Source: JBICHM01 sp043101835 (GTDB lineage: Bacteria; Planctomycetota; Phycisphaerae; Phycisphaerales; UBA1924). Taken from it: a stretch of DNA of 12,050 bases. Positions within the stretch are counted from its first letter, which is position 1, and each line of letters opens with the position of its first letter. A program made the translations under genes and the position numbers. This document shows positions 6,673-12,050 of the stretch, in pieces. The notes under the pieces are model-generated. The model did no database searches, was not told the origin of the DNA, and saw only the letters and a program-made list of their open reading frames with translations. Location of the stretch: the NCBI GenBank assembly GCA_043101835.1, contig JBICHM010000171.1:1-12050 (forward strand), in the 5' to 3' direction.

Positions 6673-8099
6673 GGCTCGTTCGCCGCGGGCTCGCGCGCTG
6701 CGGATCGCGCGACGACGATGATGCTGTTCCGCTCGCCGTAGGGGTTGGTGACGGTGTGGTCGTTGAAGGGGTCGGCGATCCATCGACCATCGACGACGAT
6801 GCGGTACTCGTGCAGCCCCGTGTGAAGCGGCACGACGGCCTCGTGCACGCCCATCTGGTCGTTGTAGCGCAGTGGCGTGCGGCTGGGCGTCCAGTTGTTG
6901 AAGTCGCCGGCGATGCAGACGCGGCTCGATGGGGCGCCGGGGTGGATGAAGAGCACGCCGCCGGAGGTCTCTCGCGCGCCGTAGATGCGGTTGAGCTTCG
7001 CTTCGAGCGTGCTCGGCGCCGGCTGGGGCTTGTCTTCGATGATGCGCAGCGGCCCATTGGGCTGCGCGACCACCGGCGTCGCGGGCTCGCTCGCCAGCGC
7101 CTGGCCGGGGCGCGCATCGATCCGCTCCTGCAACTGATTCGTCCGCGCGAGCAGGCGCCGGGCGCGCTCGGCGAGTTCTGCCGCACGATTCATCGGGACG
7201 GGCGTCTCGTCGGGGTCGGGCAGGGGCGTCGGCGCATCGGGCACCGGCGCGAAGGCCGGCGGGCCGCTCGGGCGGTCGGACGCGGGCTCGTCGAGGTCCG
7301 GGTGGCTGGGCTGGGCGCCGCCGGTGAGGGCGATGGAGGCGATCTCGCGCGCGGCGTTGGTGTAGTCAGCCGCGCCGGTCGCATGCTCGTCGTACTCGCT
7401 GATCGGCTGGCCGAGGCTCGTCGCCTCGCGGATGCGGGCGTCGAGCCGGATGACGCTCTCGAGCAGCGCGCCCTCGAAGGTGCGGCGCAGCTCCTTGAGC
7501 ACATCGCCGGCGAGCGTGCTGTCGGGGTCGTGCATCGTCGCGAGGACGCGGTAGGGGGTCTGTCCCCCGAGGCGCCGCCCGAGCGAGCGGATCGCCGACA
7601 CCTGGCGGCGGGCGCCGTGCATCGAGAGGAAGCCCGTCTCGACGGGGATGACGACCAGGTCGGCCGCGCGGAGGGCGTTGAAGGTCAGCAGGCCGATCGA
7701 GGGCGGACAATCGAGGATGCGCCACGCGAACTGGCGGCACTGGCGGTCGAGGAAGTCGGCAAGGCGCCGGTCGCGGTCCTCGGCGTCGGCGAGGCCGCCG
7801 CGGGCGCTCTCGAGTCCGGCGAGCTTCACGCTGCTGGGGATCACCGACAGGTGCTTGCGGATGCGCCACGCGAGGCGTCCGAGGTCGACGGGGCGCGACG
7901 CCGGCGCGACGAGGGCGTCGCCGATGTGCTGGTCGATCTCGGTCTCGGGGATCGCGAGCCCCGCGGCGCAGTGCGACTGGGGGTCGAGATCGACGAGAAG
8001 CGTCTGCTGCCCGCGCTGGCTGAAGACGCCGGCGAGGCTGATGGCGGTGGTGGTCTTCCCGCAGCCGCCCTTCTGGTTGATGATCGCGATCGTCCGCAC
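6663..8099 (-). CDS. ParA-family ATPase fused to a C-terminal CBM48/AMPK-beta-like domain
   Basis: 478 residues. Residues 1-258 are a full ParA/MinD ATPase: deviant Walker A KGGCGKTT (10-17, signature Lys10 and Lys15), VDLDPQ (36-41), Walker B RILDCPPS (127-134) and the ParA C-terminal pattern REATSLGQPISEYD. ParA proteins dimerise on ATP and position plasmids, chromosomes or protein assemblies. A proline-rich linker (262-302) and a helix with coiled-coil character (304-330) follow. Residues 392-463 form an E-set/CBM48-like domain (VCIAGDFNNWTP, YRIVVDGRW, YGERNSIIVV). Aligned by eye to AMPK-beta, the glycogen-contacting Trp100, Lys126, Trp133, Leu146 and Asn150 correspond to Trp403, Arg433, Trp440, Tyr454 and Asn458. 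The GTG at 8099 is chosen because AAGGA lies 6 bases upstream; an ATG at 8183 would add 28 Arg-rich residues. There is no ParB next to it, so a plasmid-style partition role is unlikely. Confidence 0.88.
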   Translation of the reverse strand: MRTIAIINQKGGCGKTTTAISLAGVFSQRGQQTLLVDLDPQSHCAAGLAIPETEIDQHIGDALVAPASRPVDLGRLAWRIRKHLSVIPSSVKLAGLESARGGLADAEDRDRRLADFLDRQCRQFAWRILDCPPSIGLLTFNALRAADLVVIPVETGFLSMHGARRQVSAIRSLGRRLGGQTPYRVLATMHDPDSTLAGDVLKELRRTFEGALLESVIRLDARIREATSLGQPISEYDEHATGAADYTNAAREIASIALTGGAQPSHPDLDEPASDRPSGPPAFAPVPDAPTPLPDPDETPVPMNRAAELAERARRLLARTNQLQERIDARPGQALASEPATPVVAQPNGPLRIIEDKPQPAPSTLEAKLNRIYGARETSGGVLFIHPGAPSSRVCIAGDFNNWTPSRTPLRYNDQMGVHEAVVPLHTGLHEYRIVVDGRWIADPFNDHTVTNPYGERNSIIVVARSAAREPAANEPAD

Positions 8100-8105
8100 G
8101 GCGCG

Positions 8106-8110
8106 TCCTT
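8106..8110 (-). promoter_or_regulatory. Ribosome-binding site deciding the start of the ParA fusion
   Basis: On the minus strand AAGGA is followed by CGCGCC and then GTG at 8099. It is the best Shine-Dalgarno match in the window and places the start directly before RTIAIINQKGG, where ParA proteins normally begin. Confidence 0.55.
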
Positions 8111-8188
8111 GCCCCGTCAGATGCAACTCGGTCGGATTTCGGGCAGGCGCACGGCGGAAACGCGCTCGCGACCGCCCCGTCATCGAGG

Positions 8189-8219
8189 CTTATCGGGTGT
8201 CGCGCGGGCGGCGCTTCAA
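8189..8219 (-). promoter_or_regulatory. Weak promoter candidate for the ParA fusion
   Basis: On the minus strand TTGAAG (8219-8214) and GATAAG (8194-8189) are separated by 19 bases. Both boxes are imperfect and the spacer is long. GATAAG ends 5 bases before an ATG at 8183, which would allow a leaderless start with an N-terminal extension; otherwise it gives a leader of about 85 bases. The hairpin 8205-8239 overlaps the -35 side. Confidence 0.25.
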
Positions 8220-8239
8220 GATTGCAGCCGAGCCGCCCG
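8205..8239. terminator. Hairpin after aroB, candidate terminator
   Basis: CGGGCGGC (8205-8212) and GCCGCCCG (8232-8239) are a perfect 8-bp inverted repeat, with a few further pairs in the loop (GCT/AGC). It begins one base after the aroB stop on the minus strand. No T-run follows, so factor-dependent termination or mRNA 3'-end protection is as likely as intrinsic termination. Confidence 0.45.
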
Positions 8240-8240
8240 T

Positions 8241-9407
8241 TCAGCCCTCGGCGCGGATCGACGCCCACCCCGCACGGAGCGCCGCTGGATCGGGACCGGG
8301 CACGAGCTCGACGCCCCCGCCCGAGCGCAGCGCGACGATCCGCAACGCCCCGGCCGACGCCTTCTTGTCGGCCTGCATCCGCTCGAGCAACTCGTGATCG
8401 TCGGGCAGGCCGGCGACGGCGACGGGCAGCCCCGCAGCTGCGACCGCTTCGCGGACCCGCGCGCCGTCGTCGAGCAGGCCGAGGGCGACGGAGCAGTGTG
8501 CGGCGGCGATGAGCCCGAGCCCGACCGCCTCGCCGTGGAGCAGGGGAGCGTCGGCGGATTCCCTCGTGGGCGAGAGCGCGTCGATGGTCTCGATGGCGTG
8601 GGCGAATGTGTGGCCGAGATTCAACGCCGCCCGACCGGCGTCGGCGGTCGCCTCCTCCCGCTCGTCGCCCTCGACGATGCTCGCCTTGATGGCGACATTC
8701 GCCGCGACGAGGTCGGCGAGGGCTGCGTCGTCGCGCGCAAGCGCCTTCGGGGCGAGCGTCGTGACGCGCTGCATGTGAGCGGGGTCGCGGTCTTCGACCA
8801 CCAGCGCGTGCTTCACGCACTCGGCGAGGCCGGCGCGCAGGTGGCGGTCCGGCAGGCTCGCGAGCGTGCGGACATCGGCGAGCACCAGGCGAGGCTGCCA
8901 GAAGGCGCCGACGAGGTTCTTCAGCAGACGTCCTCCGACCGACAGGTTTACACCCGTCTTCCCGCCGACGCTCGCGTCCACCATCGCCAGCAGAGTGGTG
9001 GGGCACTGGGCGACGCCGACGCCCCGCATGTACGACGCCGCGGCGTAGCCGGCGATGTCGCCGACGACCCCGCCGCCAAGGGCGACGATGCAGTCGGAGC
9101 GCGTCAGCCCCGCGCGGGCTGCGGCGGCGAGGACGATCTCCAGCGTCTCCAGCGACTTCGCTCGCTCGCTGGGGCGAAGGTCCGTCTCGCTGACGCCGAA
9201 TCCGGCCGAATCGAGCGACGCGGTGGCGTGGCCGACCTGCGCATCGGGCACGCCGAGGTCGCGGAGCACGAGCACGCGCCGGGCGCCGGGCAGCAGCGCG
9301 CGCATCCGCTCGCCGAGCGAGGCGAGCGCGCCCGCGCCGACGACGACCTCATAAGAGCGGTCGGCGAGACGGACGGGGACGGCGGCGGGGGCGGGGTCGC
9401 TCACCAT
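8241..9407 (-). CDS. aroB: 3-Dehydroquinate synthase
   Basis: 388 residues against about 360 for typical AroB. The enzyme turns DAHP into 3-dehydroquinate in the shikimate pathway, using NAD+ and a divalent metal. The NAD-binding glycine loop ALGGGVVGDIAGY (109-121), PTTLLAMVDASVGGKTGVN (136-154) and the three metal ligands Glu196 (LAECVKHA), His267 (NLGHTFAHA) and His291 (LLHGEAVGLG) are all present, so it should be active. After GGKTGVN the usual short stretch ending GKN(L/M)IGAF is four residues longer and lacks the glycine (NLSVGGRLLKNLVGAF, 154-169). The ATG at 9407 overlaps the end of the toxin gene by 7 bases, has no Shine-Dalgarno site and no promoter box at leaderless spacing, so translation is probably coupled to the toxin gene. 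A longer frame to 9458 would lie wholly inside the toxin gene. Confidence 0.96.
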   Translation of the reverse strand: MVSDPAPAAVPVRLADRSYEVVVGAGALASLGERMRALLPGARRVLVLRDLGVPDAQVGHATASLDSAGFGVSETDLRPSERAKSLETLEIVLAAAARAGLTRSDCIVALGGGVVGDIAGYAAASYMRGVGVAQCPTTLLAMVDASVGGKTGVNLSVGGRLLKNLVGAFWQPRLVLADVRTLASLPDRHLRAGLAECVKHALVVEDRDPAHMQRVTTLAPKALARDDAALADLVAANVAIKASIVEGDEREEATADAGRAALNLGHTFAHAIETIDALSPTRESADAPLLHGEAVGLGLIAAAHCSVALGLLDDGARVREAVAAAGLPVAVAGLPDDHELLERMQADKKASAGALRIVALRSGGGVELVPGPDPAALRAGWASIRAEG

Positions 9408-10066
9408 TCGTAGCCCATGTCTTCGGCGAGGCGGTAGATGGCCACGAGGACGACACATGTTTGATCGAGTGCGTACGCCGCGCGGTCATCCCCCTCCAGA
9501 ATGCGGGCCGCGGCTGCCTCCTTGAGTTCAGCAATAAGTGGAATCGCCTGCGACGCCTCGTTTACTGTCGCAGCAGTTTCGGTTTCGCTACCGCTTGCCA
9601 CTATCGACTTCGCCAGACCGCGCGTGCCGTGGAGTGAGCACTGAGCCATGAAATCTCGGAGTTCCATTCTCGGCTTCTCCCTCATGTGCTTCCGTGCCCA
9701 CTCGGTGAATGCAGGCTTGTCGATGGAGCCTGCCGCGAGTTGCAGGATCACCGGCTCGGCGTCGTCGGCTGTTGCTTCAAACACCCACCCGTTGTCGGAA
9801 AGGAACGCGATCATCGCCGCCGTCGCCGCGCGTTTGTTGCCATCAACGAAGGGGTGGTTCTTGCAGATATGGAAGGCATAGGCGGCGGCCATCGCTGGGA
9901 TGTCGGGGTGCAGATAATCGCCCTCGAACTGCTGCCGCGGCATCGCGACAGCCGCATCAAGGAGGGAGCGATCGCGCAGCGACGCGTCCCCACCCTGATC
10001 TTCTATGGCGATGAGATGGAGCGGCAGCACATCCTCGACGGCGAGGAAGCGTGGCGTTGGGTTCAC
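9401..10066 (-). CDS. Doc/Fic-family toxin with C-terminal extension
   Basis: 221 residues. The first 130 match Doc (death on curing), the Fic-fold kinase that phosphorylates EF-Tu in phage P1. The catalytic loop HPFVDGNKRA (71-80) has His71 and a Doc-like lysine (NKR) where AMP-transferring Fic proteins have glycine, so Doc-type phosphotransfer is more likely than AMPylation. Further matches are YLHPDIPAMAAAYAFHICKN before the loop and FLSDNGWVF after it. P1 Doc is only 126 residues; residues 131-221 are an extra, probably helical region, unrecognised. The start is GTG at 10066, overlapping the antitoxin stop in GTGA; the stop overlaps the aroB start. The DNA is plainly less GC-rich than its neighbours, with codons such as TTT and ATA that are rare around it, suggesting horizontal transfer. 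Confidence 0.85.
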   Translation of the reverse strand: MNPTPRFLAVEDVLPLHLIAIEDQGGDASLRDRSLLDAAVAMPRQQFEGDYLHPDIPAMAAAYAFHICKNHPFVDGNKRAATAAMIAFLSDNGWVFEATADDAEPVILQLAAGSIDKPAFTEWARKHMREKPRMELRDFMAQCSLHGTRGLAKSIVASGSETETAATVNEASQAIPLIAELKEAAAARILEGDDRAAYALDQTCVVLVAIYRLAEDMGYEW

Positions 10067-10275
10067 TTCGAGAGCCTTCGGATCAGCTCGCCGTGCTTGC
10101 CGAACACCTCGCGCACATGACGATCAAGGCGCGCGGCGTCCTGCCCGGGCTTCTGTCGTGAGTACAGGTAAAGGAAATACGCGGAGAGGCTGAGGTTCAG
10201 CCTGGCCGCCTCCGCCTCCACCGCCTTCTTGAACTCGGCGGTCGCCGGGAACTGGATGTTGTCGATCGTGGCCAT
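10063..10275 (-). CDS. Ribbon-helix-helix-like antitoxin paired with the Doc toxin
   Basis: 70 residues, directly upstream of the toxin and overlapping it by 4 bases (GTGA), the usual antitoxin-first order. IDNIQFPATAEFKKAVEAEA (4-23), then RLNLSLSAYFLYLYSRQ (24-40), fits a beta-strand, helix, helix ribbon-helix-helix plan of an Arc/MetJ-type DNA binder. The basic tail (residues 45-70, including HVREVFGKHGELIRRLSK) would be the part that grips the toxin. It would neutralise Doc and repress its own promoter. The ATG at 10275 is chosen over an upstream in-frame start at 10326 because a GATAAT box lies 7 bases before it and the longer form adds residues unlike any RHH start. Classical Doc pairs with Phd; the pairing with an RHH-like protein rests on gene position and size. 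Confidence 0.7.
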   Translation of the reverse strand: MATIDNIQFPATAEFKKAVEAEAARLNLSLSAYFLYLYSRQKPGQDAARLDRHVREVFGKHGELIRRLSK

Positions 10276-10282
10276 CGCCCTG

Positions 10283-10288
10283 ATTATC
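10283..10288 (-). promoter_or_regulatory. -10 box of the toxin-antitoxin operon
   Basis: On the minus strand GATAAT, the best TATAAT match in the window, is followed by CAGGGCG (7 bases) and the antitoxin ATG. No -35 box is evident. The dyad 10289-10310 sits where the -35 region would be and could be the operator of an autoregulating antitoxin. Confidence 0.5.
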
Positions 10289-10310
10289 GACCGGAATCCC
10301 CGCTCCGGCC
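10289..10310. terminator. Inverted repeat between guaA and the antitoxin gene: guaA terminator or antitoxin operator
   Basis: On the minus strand GGCCGGA (10310-10304), an 8-base loop and TCCGGTC (10295-10289) form a 7-bp stem with one wobble. It lies 6 bases past the guaA stop and directly upstream of the GATAAT box. Position allows either a guaA terminator or an operator half-site pair. No T-run is present. Confidence 0.35.
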
Positions 10311-10316
10311 ACCCCT

Positions 10317-11897
10317 TTATTCCCACTCGATCGTCGCCGGCGGCTTGCTGGAGATGTCGTAGACGACCCGGTTCACGCCGCGGACCTCGTTGATGATGCG
10401 GTTGGAGATTGTCGCGAGCACATTGAAGGGGATGCGCGCCCAGTCGGCGGTCATGAAGTCCTGCGTCTCGACCGCGCGGATCGCGACCACCTGTTCGTAG
10501 GTGCGCCCGTCGCCCATCACGCCGACGCTCTGGATCGGCAGCAGCACGGCGAAGACCTGGCTCGTCGAGCGGTACAGGTTCGCGGCGACGATCTCCTCGA
10601 TGAGTATCTCGTCGGCCTCACGCAGGATCGCGAGGCGCTCGCGCGTCACATCGCCGAGCACGCGCACCGAGAGGCCCGGCCCCGGGAATGGGTGGCGCCA
10701 GACGATCTGGTCAGGCAGACCCAGCACCTCGCCGAGTTTGCGGACTTCATCCTTGAAAAGGTCGCGCAGCGGCTCGACCAGGTCGAGGCCGAGCTCGTCA
10801 GGCAGCCCGCCCACGTTGTGATGCAGCTTAATGCCCGCCGAGTGCCCGGCGTGGCCGTGGCCGCTCTCGATGACATCGGGGTACAGCGTGCCCTGCGCGA
10901 GAAACTTCGCGTCGTCGAGGTCGGCCGCGGCTTCCTTGAAGACATCGATGAAGGTGTGCCCGATGATCCGGCGCTTCTCCTGCGGGTCGATCACGCCTTC
11001 GAGGCGCCCGAGGAACCGGTCGGCGGCGTCGGCGACGCGCAGGTCGGCCGCGAAATGGTCGCGGAAGGTGCGCTCGACCAGCTCGCGCTCGTTCTTGCGC
11101 AGCAGGCCATTGTCGACGAAGACGCAGGTCAGCCGGTCGCCCAGCGCCTTGCTGAGCAGCGCGGCGCAGACGGAGGAATCAACGCCGCCGGAGAGCCCGC
11201 AGATGACGCGCCCGTCGCCGACCTGCGCCTGGACGCGCGCGATCGCGTCGTCGAGGAAGTCGATCATCCGCCAGGAGCCGGTGCACTTGCAGGCCTGGTA
11301 GATGAAGTTCTCGAGAATGTCGACGCCATGGGGCGTGTGGGTGACCTCGGGGTGGAACTGCACGCCCCAGATCGGGCGCGACTTGTGGCGCACCGCGGCG
11401 TGGGGGCAGGTGGGTGTGGAGGCGATGGTGTCGAAGTCGCTCTCGAGGCCCTGCACCTGGTCGCCGTGGCTCATCCAGACGGCGGTGCGCTCGGGGATCG
11501 CGGCGAAGAGGTCGTCGCGGTCGATGATGTGCAGGTTGGCGCGCCCGAACTCGCGGCTCTGGGCGCCCTTGATGTCGCAGCCGAGGTGGCGGCACATCAA
11601 CTGCATGCCGTAGCAGATGCCGAGCACCGGCACGCCGAGGTCGAGAATCGCCGGGTCGCATGTCGGCGCCCCCTCGCTGTACACGCTCGACGGCCCGCCG
11701 GAGAGGATGATCCCCTTGGGGCGCATCGCGCGCAGCTCGTCCACGCTGATGTCGGGCGCAACGAGAAGGCTGAAGGCGCCGGCCTCGCGCACGCGACGCG
11801 CGATCAGCTGCGCCGTCTGCGAGCCGAAGTCGAGGATCGGCACGATCTCATCGTGGGGGAGGTTGTCGAAGTTCCGCTTGGTGGGGGCAGGCGCCAT
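10317..11897 (-). CDS. guaA: GMP synthase (glutamine-hydrolysing)
   Basis: 526 residues, the normal length for single-chain GuaA. It converts XMP, ATP and glutamine to GMP. The glutaminase domain has nucleophile Cys95 in LGICYGMQ and His182/Glu184 in WGVQFHPEV. The ATP-pyrophosphatase domain has the P-loop SGGVDSS (236-242), and the C-terminal dimerisation domain ends ISSKPPATIEWE. Other family marks are RHPFPGPGL (401-409) and HHNVGGLP (359-366). Residues 345-358 (SGHGHAGHSAGIKL) are richer in Gly and His than the usual segment. The ATG at 11897 is chosen because it gives family length; open frame continues to 12044 (TTG) with an ATG at 12020, but those 40-49 residues are low in complexity. 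No Shine-Dalgarno is seen. The gene heads the minus-strand block; the toxin-antitoxin pair follows 41 bases later. Confidence 0.97.
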   Translation of the reverse strand: MAPAPTKRNFDNLPHDEIVPILDFGSQTAQLIARRVREAGAFSLLVAPDISVDELRAMRPKGIILSGGPSSVYSEGAPTCDPAILDLGVPVLGICYGMQLMCRHLGCDIKGAQSREFGRANLHIIDRDDLFAAIPERTAVWMSHGDQVQGLESDFDTIASTPTCPHAAVRHKSRPIWGVQFHPEVTHTPHGVDILENFIYQACKCTGSWRMIDFLDDAIARVQAQVGDGRVICGLSGGVDSSVCAALLSKALGDRLTCVFVDNGLLRKNERELVERTFRDHFAADLRVADAADRFLGRLEGVIDPQEKRRIIGHTFIDVFKEAAADLDDAKFLAQGTLYPDVIESGHGHAGHSAGIKLHHNVGGLPDELGLDLVEPLRDLFKDEVRKLGEVLGLPDQIVWRHPFPGPGLSVRVLGDVTRERLAILREADEILIEEIVAANLYRSTSQVFAVLLPIQSVGVMGDGRTYEQVVAIRAVETQDFMTADWARIPFNVLATISNRIINEVRGVNRVVYDISSKPPATIEWE

Positions 11898-11964
11898 GGG
11901 TTCGATCGCCGCGTCGGTCGCCGGCGCGCTGGCCGGCTTCGGGTGTGCTCTGGAGGAAACCGAG

Positions 11965-11993
11965 AGGGTATTCGGACCTGTCCGCCCGGTCGA
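11965..11993 (-). promoter_or_regulatory. Candidate guaA promoter, proximal
   Basis: On the minus strand TCGACC (11993-11988), a 17-base spacer and TACCCT (11970-11965). The spacing is ideal and TACCCT fits the TANNNT boxes seen elsewhere in the window. It would give a leader of about 60 bases to the ATG at 11897. Confidence 0.3.
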
Positions 11994-12015
11994 CGCGGGG
12001 CGGCGTGCCCGGGGG

Positions 12016-12044
12016 GACATACGCACAAACCGCGCATCCGTCAA
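12016..12044 (-). promoter_or_regulatory. Candidate guaA promoter, distal
   Basis: On the minus strand TTGACG (12044-12039), a 17-base spacer and TATGTC (12021-12016). The -35 box is nearly consensus, the -10 box is poor. If real, it would rule out the ATG at 12020 as the guaA start, because that codon lies inside the -10 box. Confidence 0.25.
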
Positions 12045-12050
12045 CCATAC

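Noticed and set aside
6663..8240. A classic ParAB plasmid or chromosome partition locus
   Set aside because: No ParB-like gene and no array of parS-like 16-base palindromes was seen near the ParA gene, and the extra C-terminal domain argues for another cargo.
6129..9413. Open frame of more than 1000 codons on the + strand opposite the minus-strand block
   Set aside because: It runs antisense across the pseudo-ATPase, ParA fusion and aroB genes, and its translation is a low-complexity Arg/Gly/Ala-rich chain, as expected from GC-rich DNA opposite real genes.
9408..9458. Longer AroB starting at 9458
   Set aside because: The 17 extra residues are Arg-rich, lie wholly inside the toxin gene, and AroB-like sequence begins only after 9407.
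11898..12044. Longer GuaA starting at 12044 or 12020
   Set aside because: The extra residues are low in complexity, exceed the usual family length and overlap two promoter-like sites.

Overview
This is a very GC-rich bacterial chromosome segment that is almost entirely coding. It carries ordinary housekeeping genes (trpA, a MazG-like pyrophosphohydrolase, clpX, moaA, aroB, guaA) plus a small accessory part. The base composition, the scarcity of Shine-Dalgarno sites, TANNNT boxes placed directly before start codons, and a ParA protein fused to a glycogen-binding-like domain make me favour a planctomycete, perhaps of class Phycisphaerae. That assignment is inference; no rRNA or tRNA gene is present to test it.

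Layout. Bases 1-737 (+) are the 3' end of an imidazolonepropionase-like amidohydrolase. It converges on trpA (848-1642, -) across a 110-base gap filled by a nested inverted-repeat element. Upstream of trpA lies a mazG-like gene (1738-2061, -), separated from it by a large palindrome built of 7-base repeats. A divergent promoter region follows, then a small membrane protein with a SHOCT-like tail (2139-2510, +), clpX (2652-3986, +) and moaA (4048-5139, +). moaA converges on a minus-strand block, and this second convergent gap holds a second copy of the nested inverted-repeat element with the same loops but different stems.

The minus-strand block, read from right to left, is guaA (10317-11897), an RHH-like antitoxin (10063-10275), a Doc/Fic toxin with a long C-terminal extension (9401-10066), aroB (8241-9407), a ParA ATPase fused to a CBM48/AMPK-beta-like domain (6663-8099), and a protein resembling a MinD/FlhG-type ATPase that has lost its nucleotide-binding loop (5250-6593). 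Antitoxin, toxin and aroB overlap one another by 4 and 7 bases, so they are probably translated in a coupled way. The toxin-antitoxin pair is less GC-rich than its neighbours and looks acquired.

The most unusual protein content is the ParA-CBM48 fusion with its neighbour, a possible carbohydrate-linked positioning pair. The carbohydrate-contacting positions known from AMPK-beta are largely kept, and the downstream protein looks like a pseudo-ATPase partner. The most unusual DNA content is the pair of matching structured elements in the two convergent gaps. tRNA, rRNA, CRISPR and insertion-sequence features were not seen.
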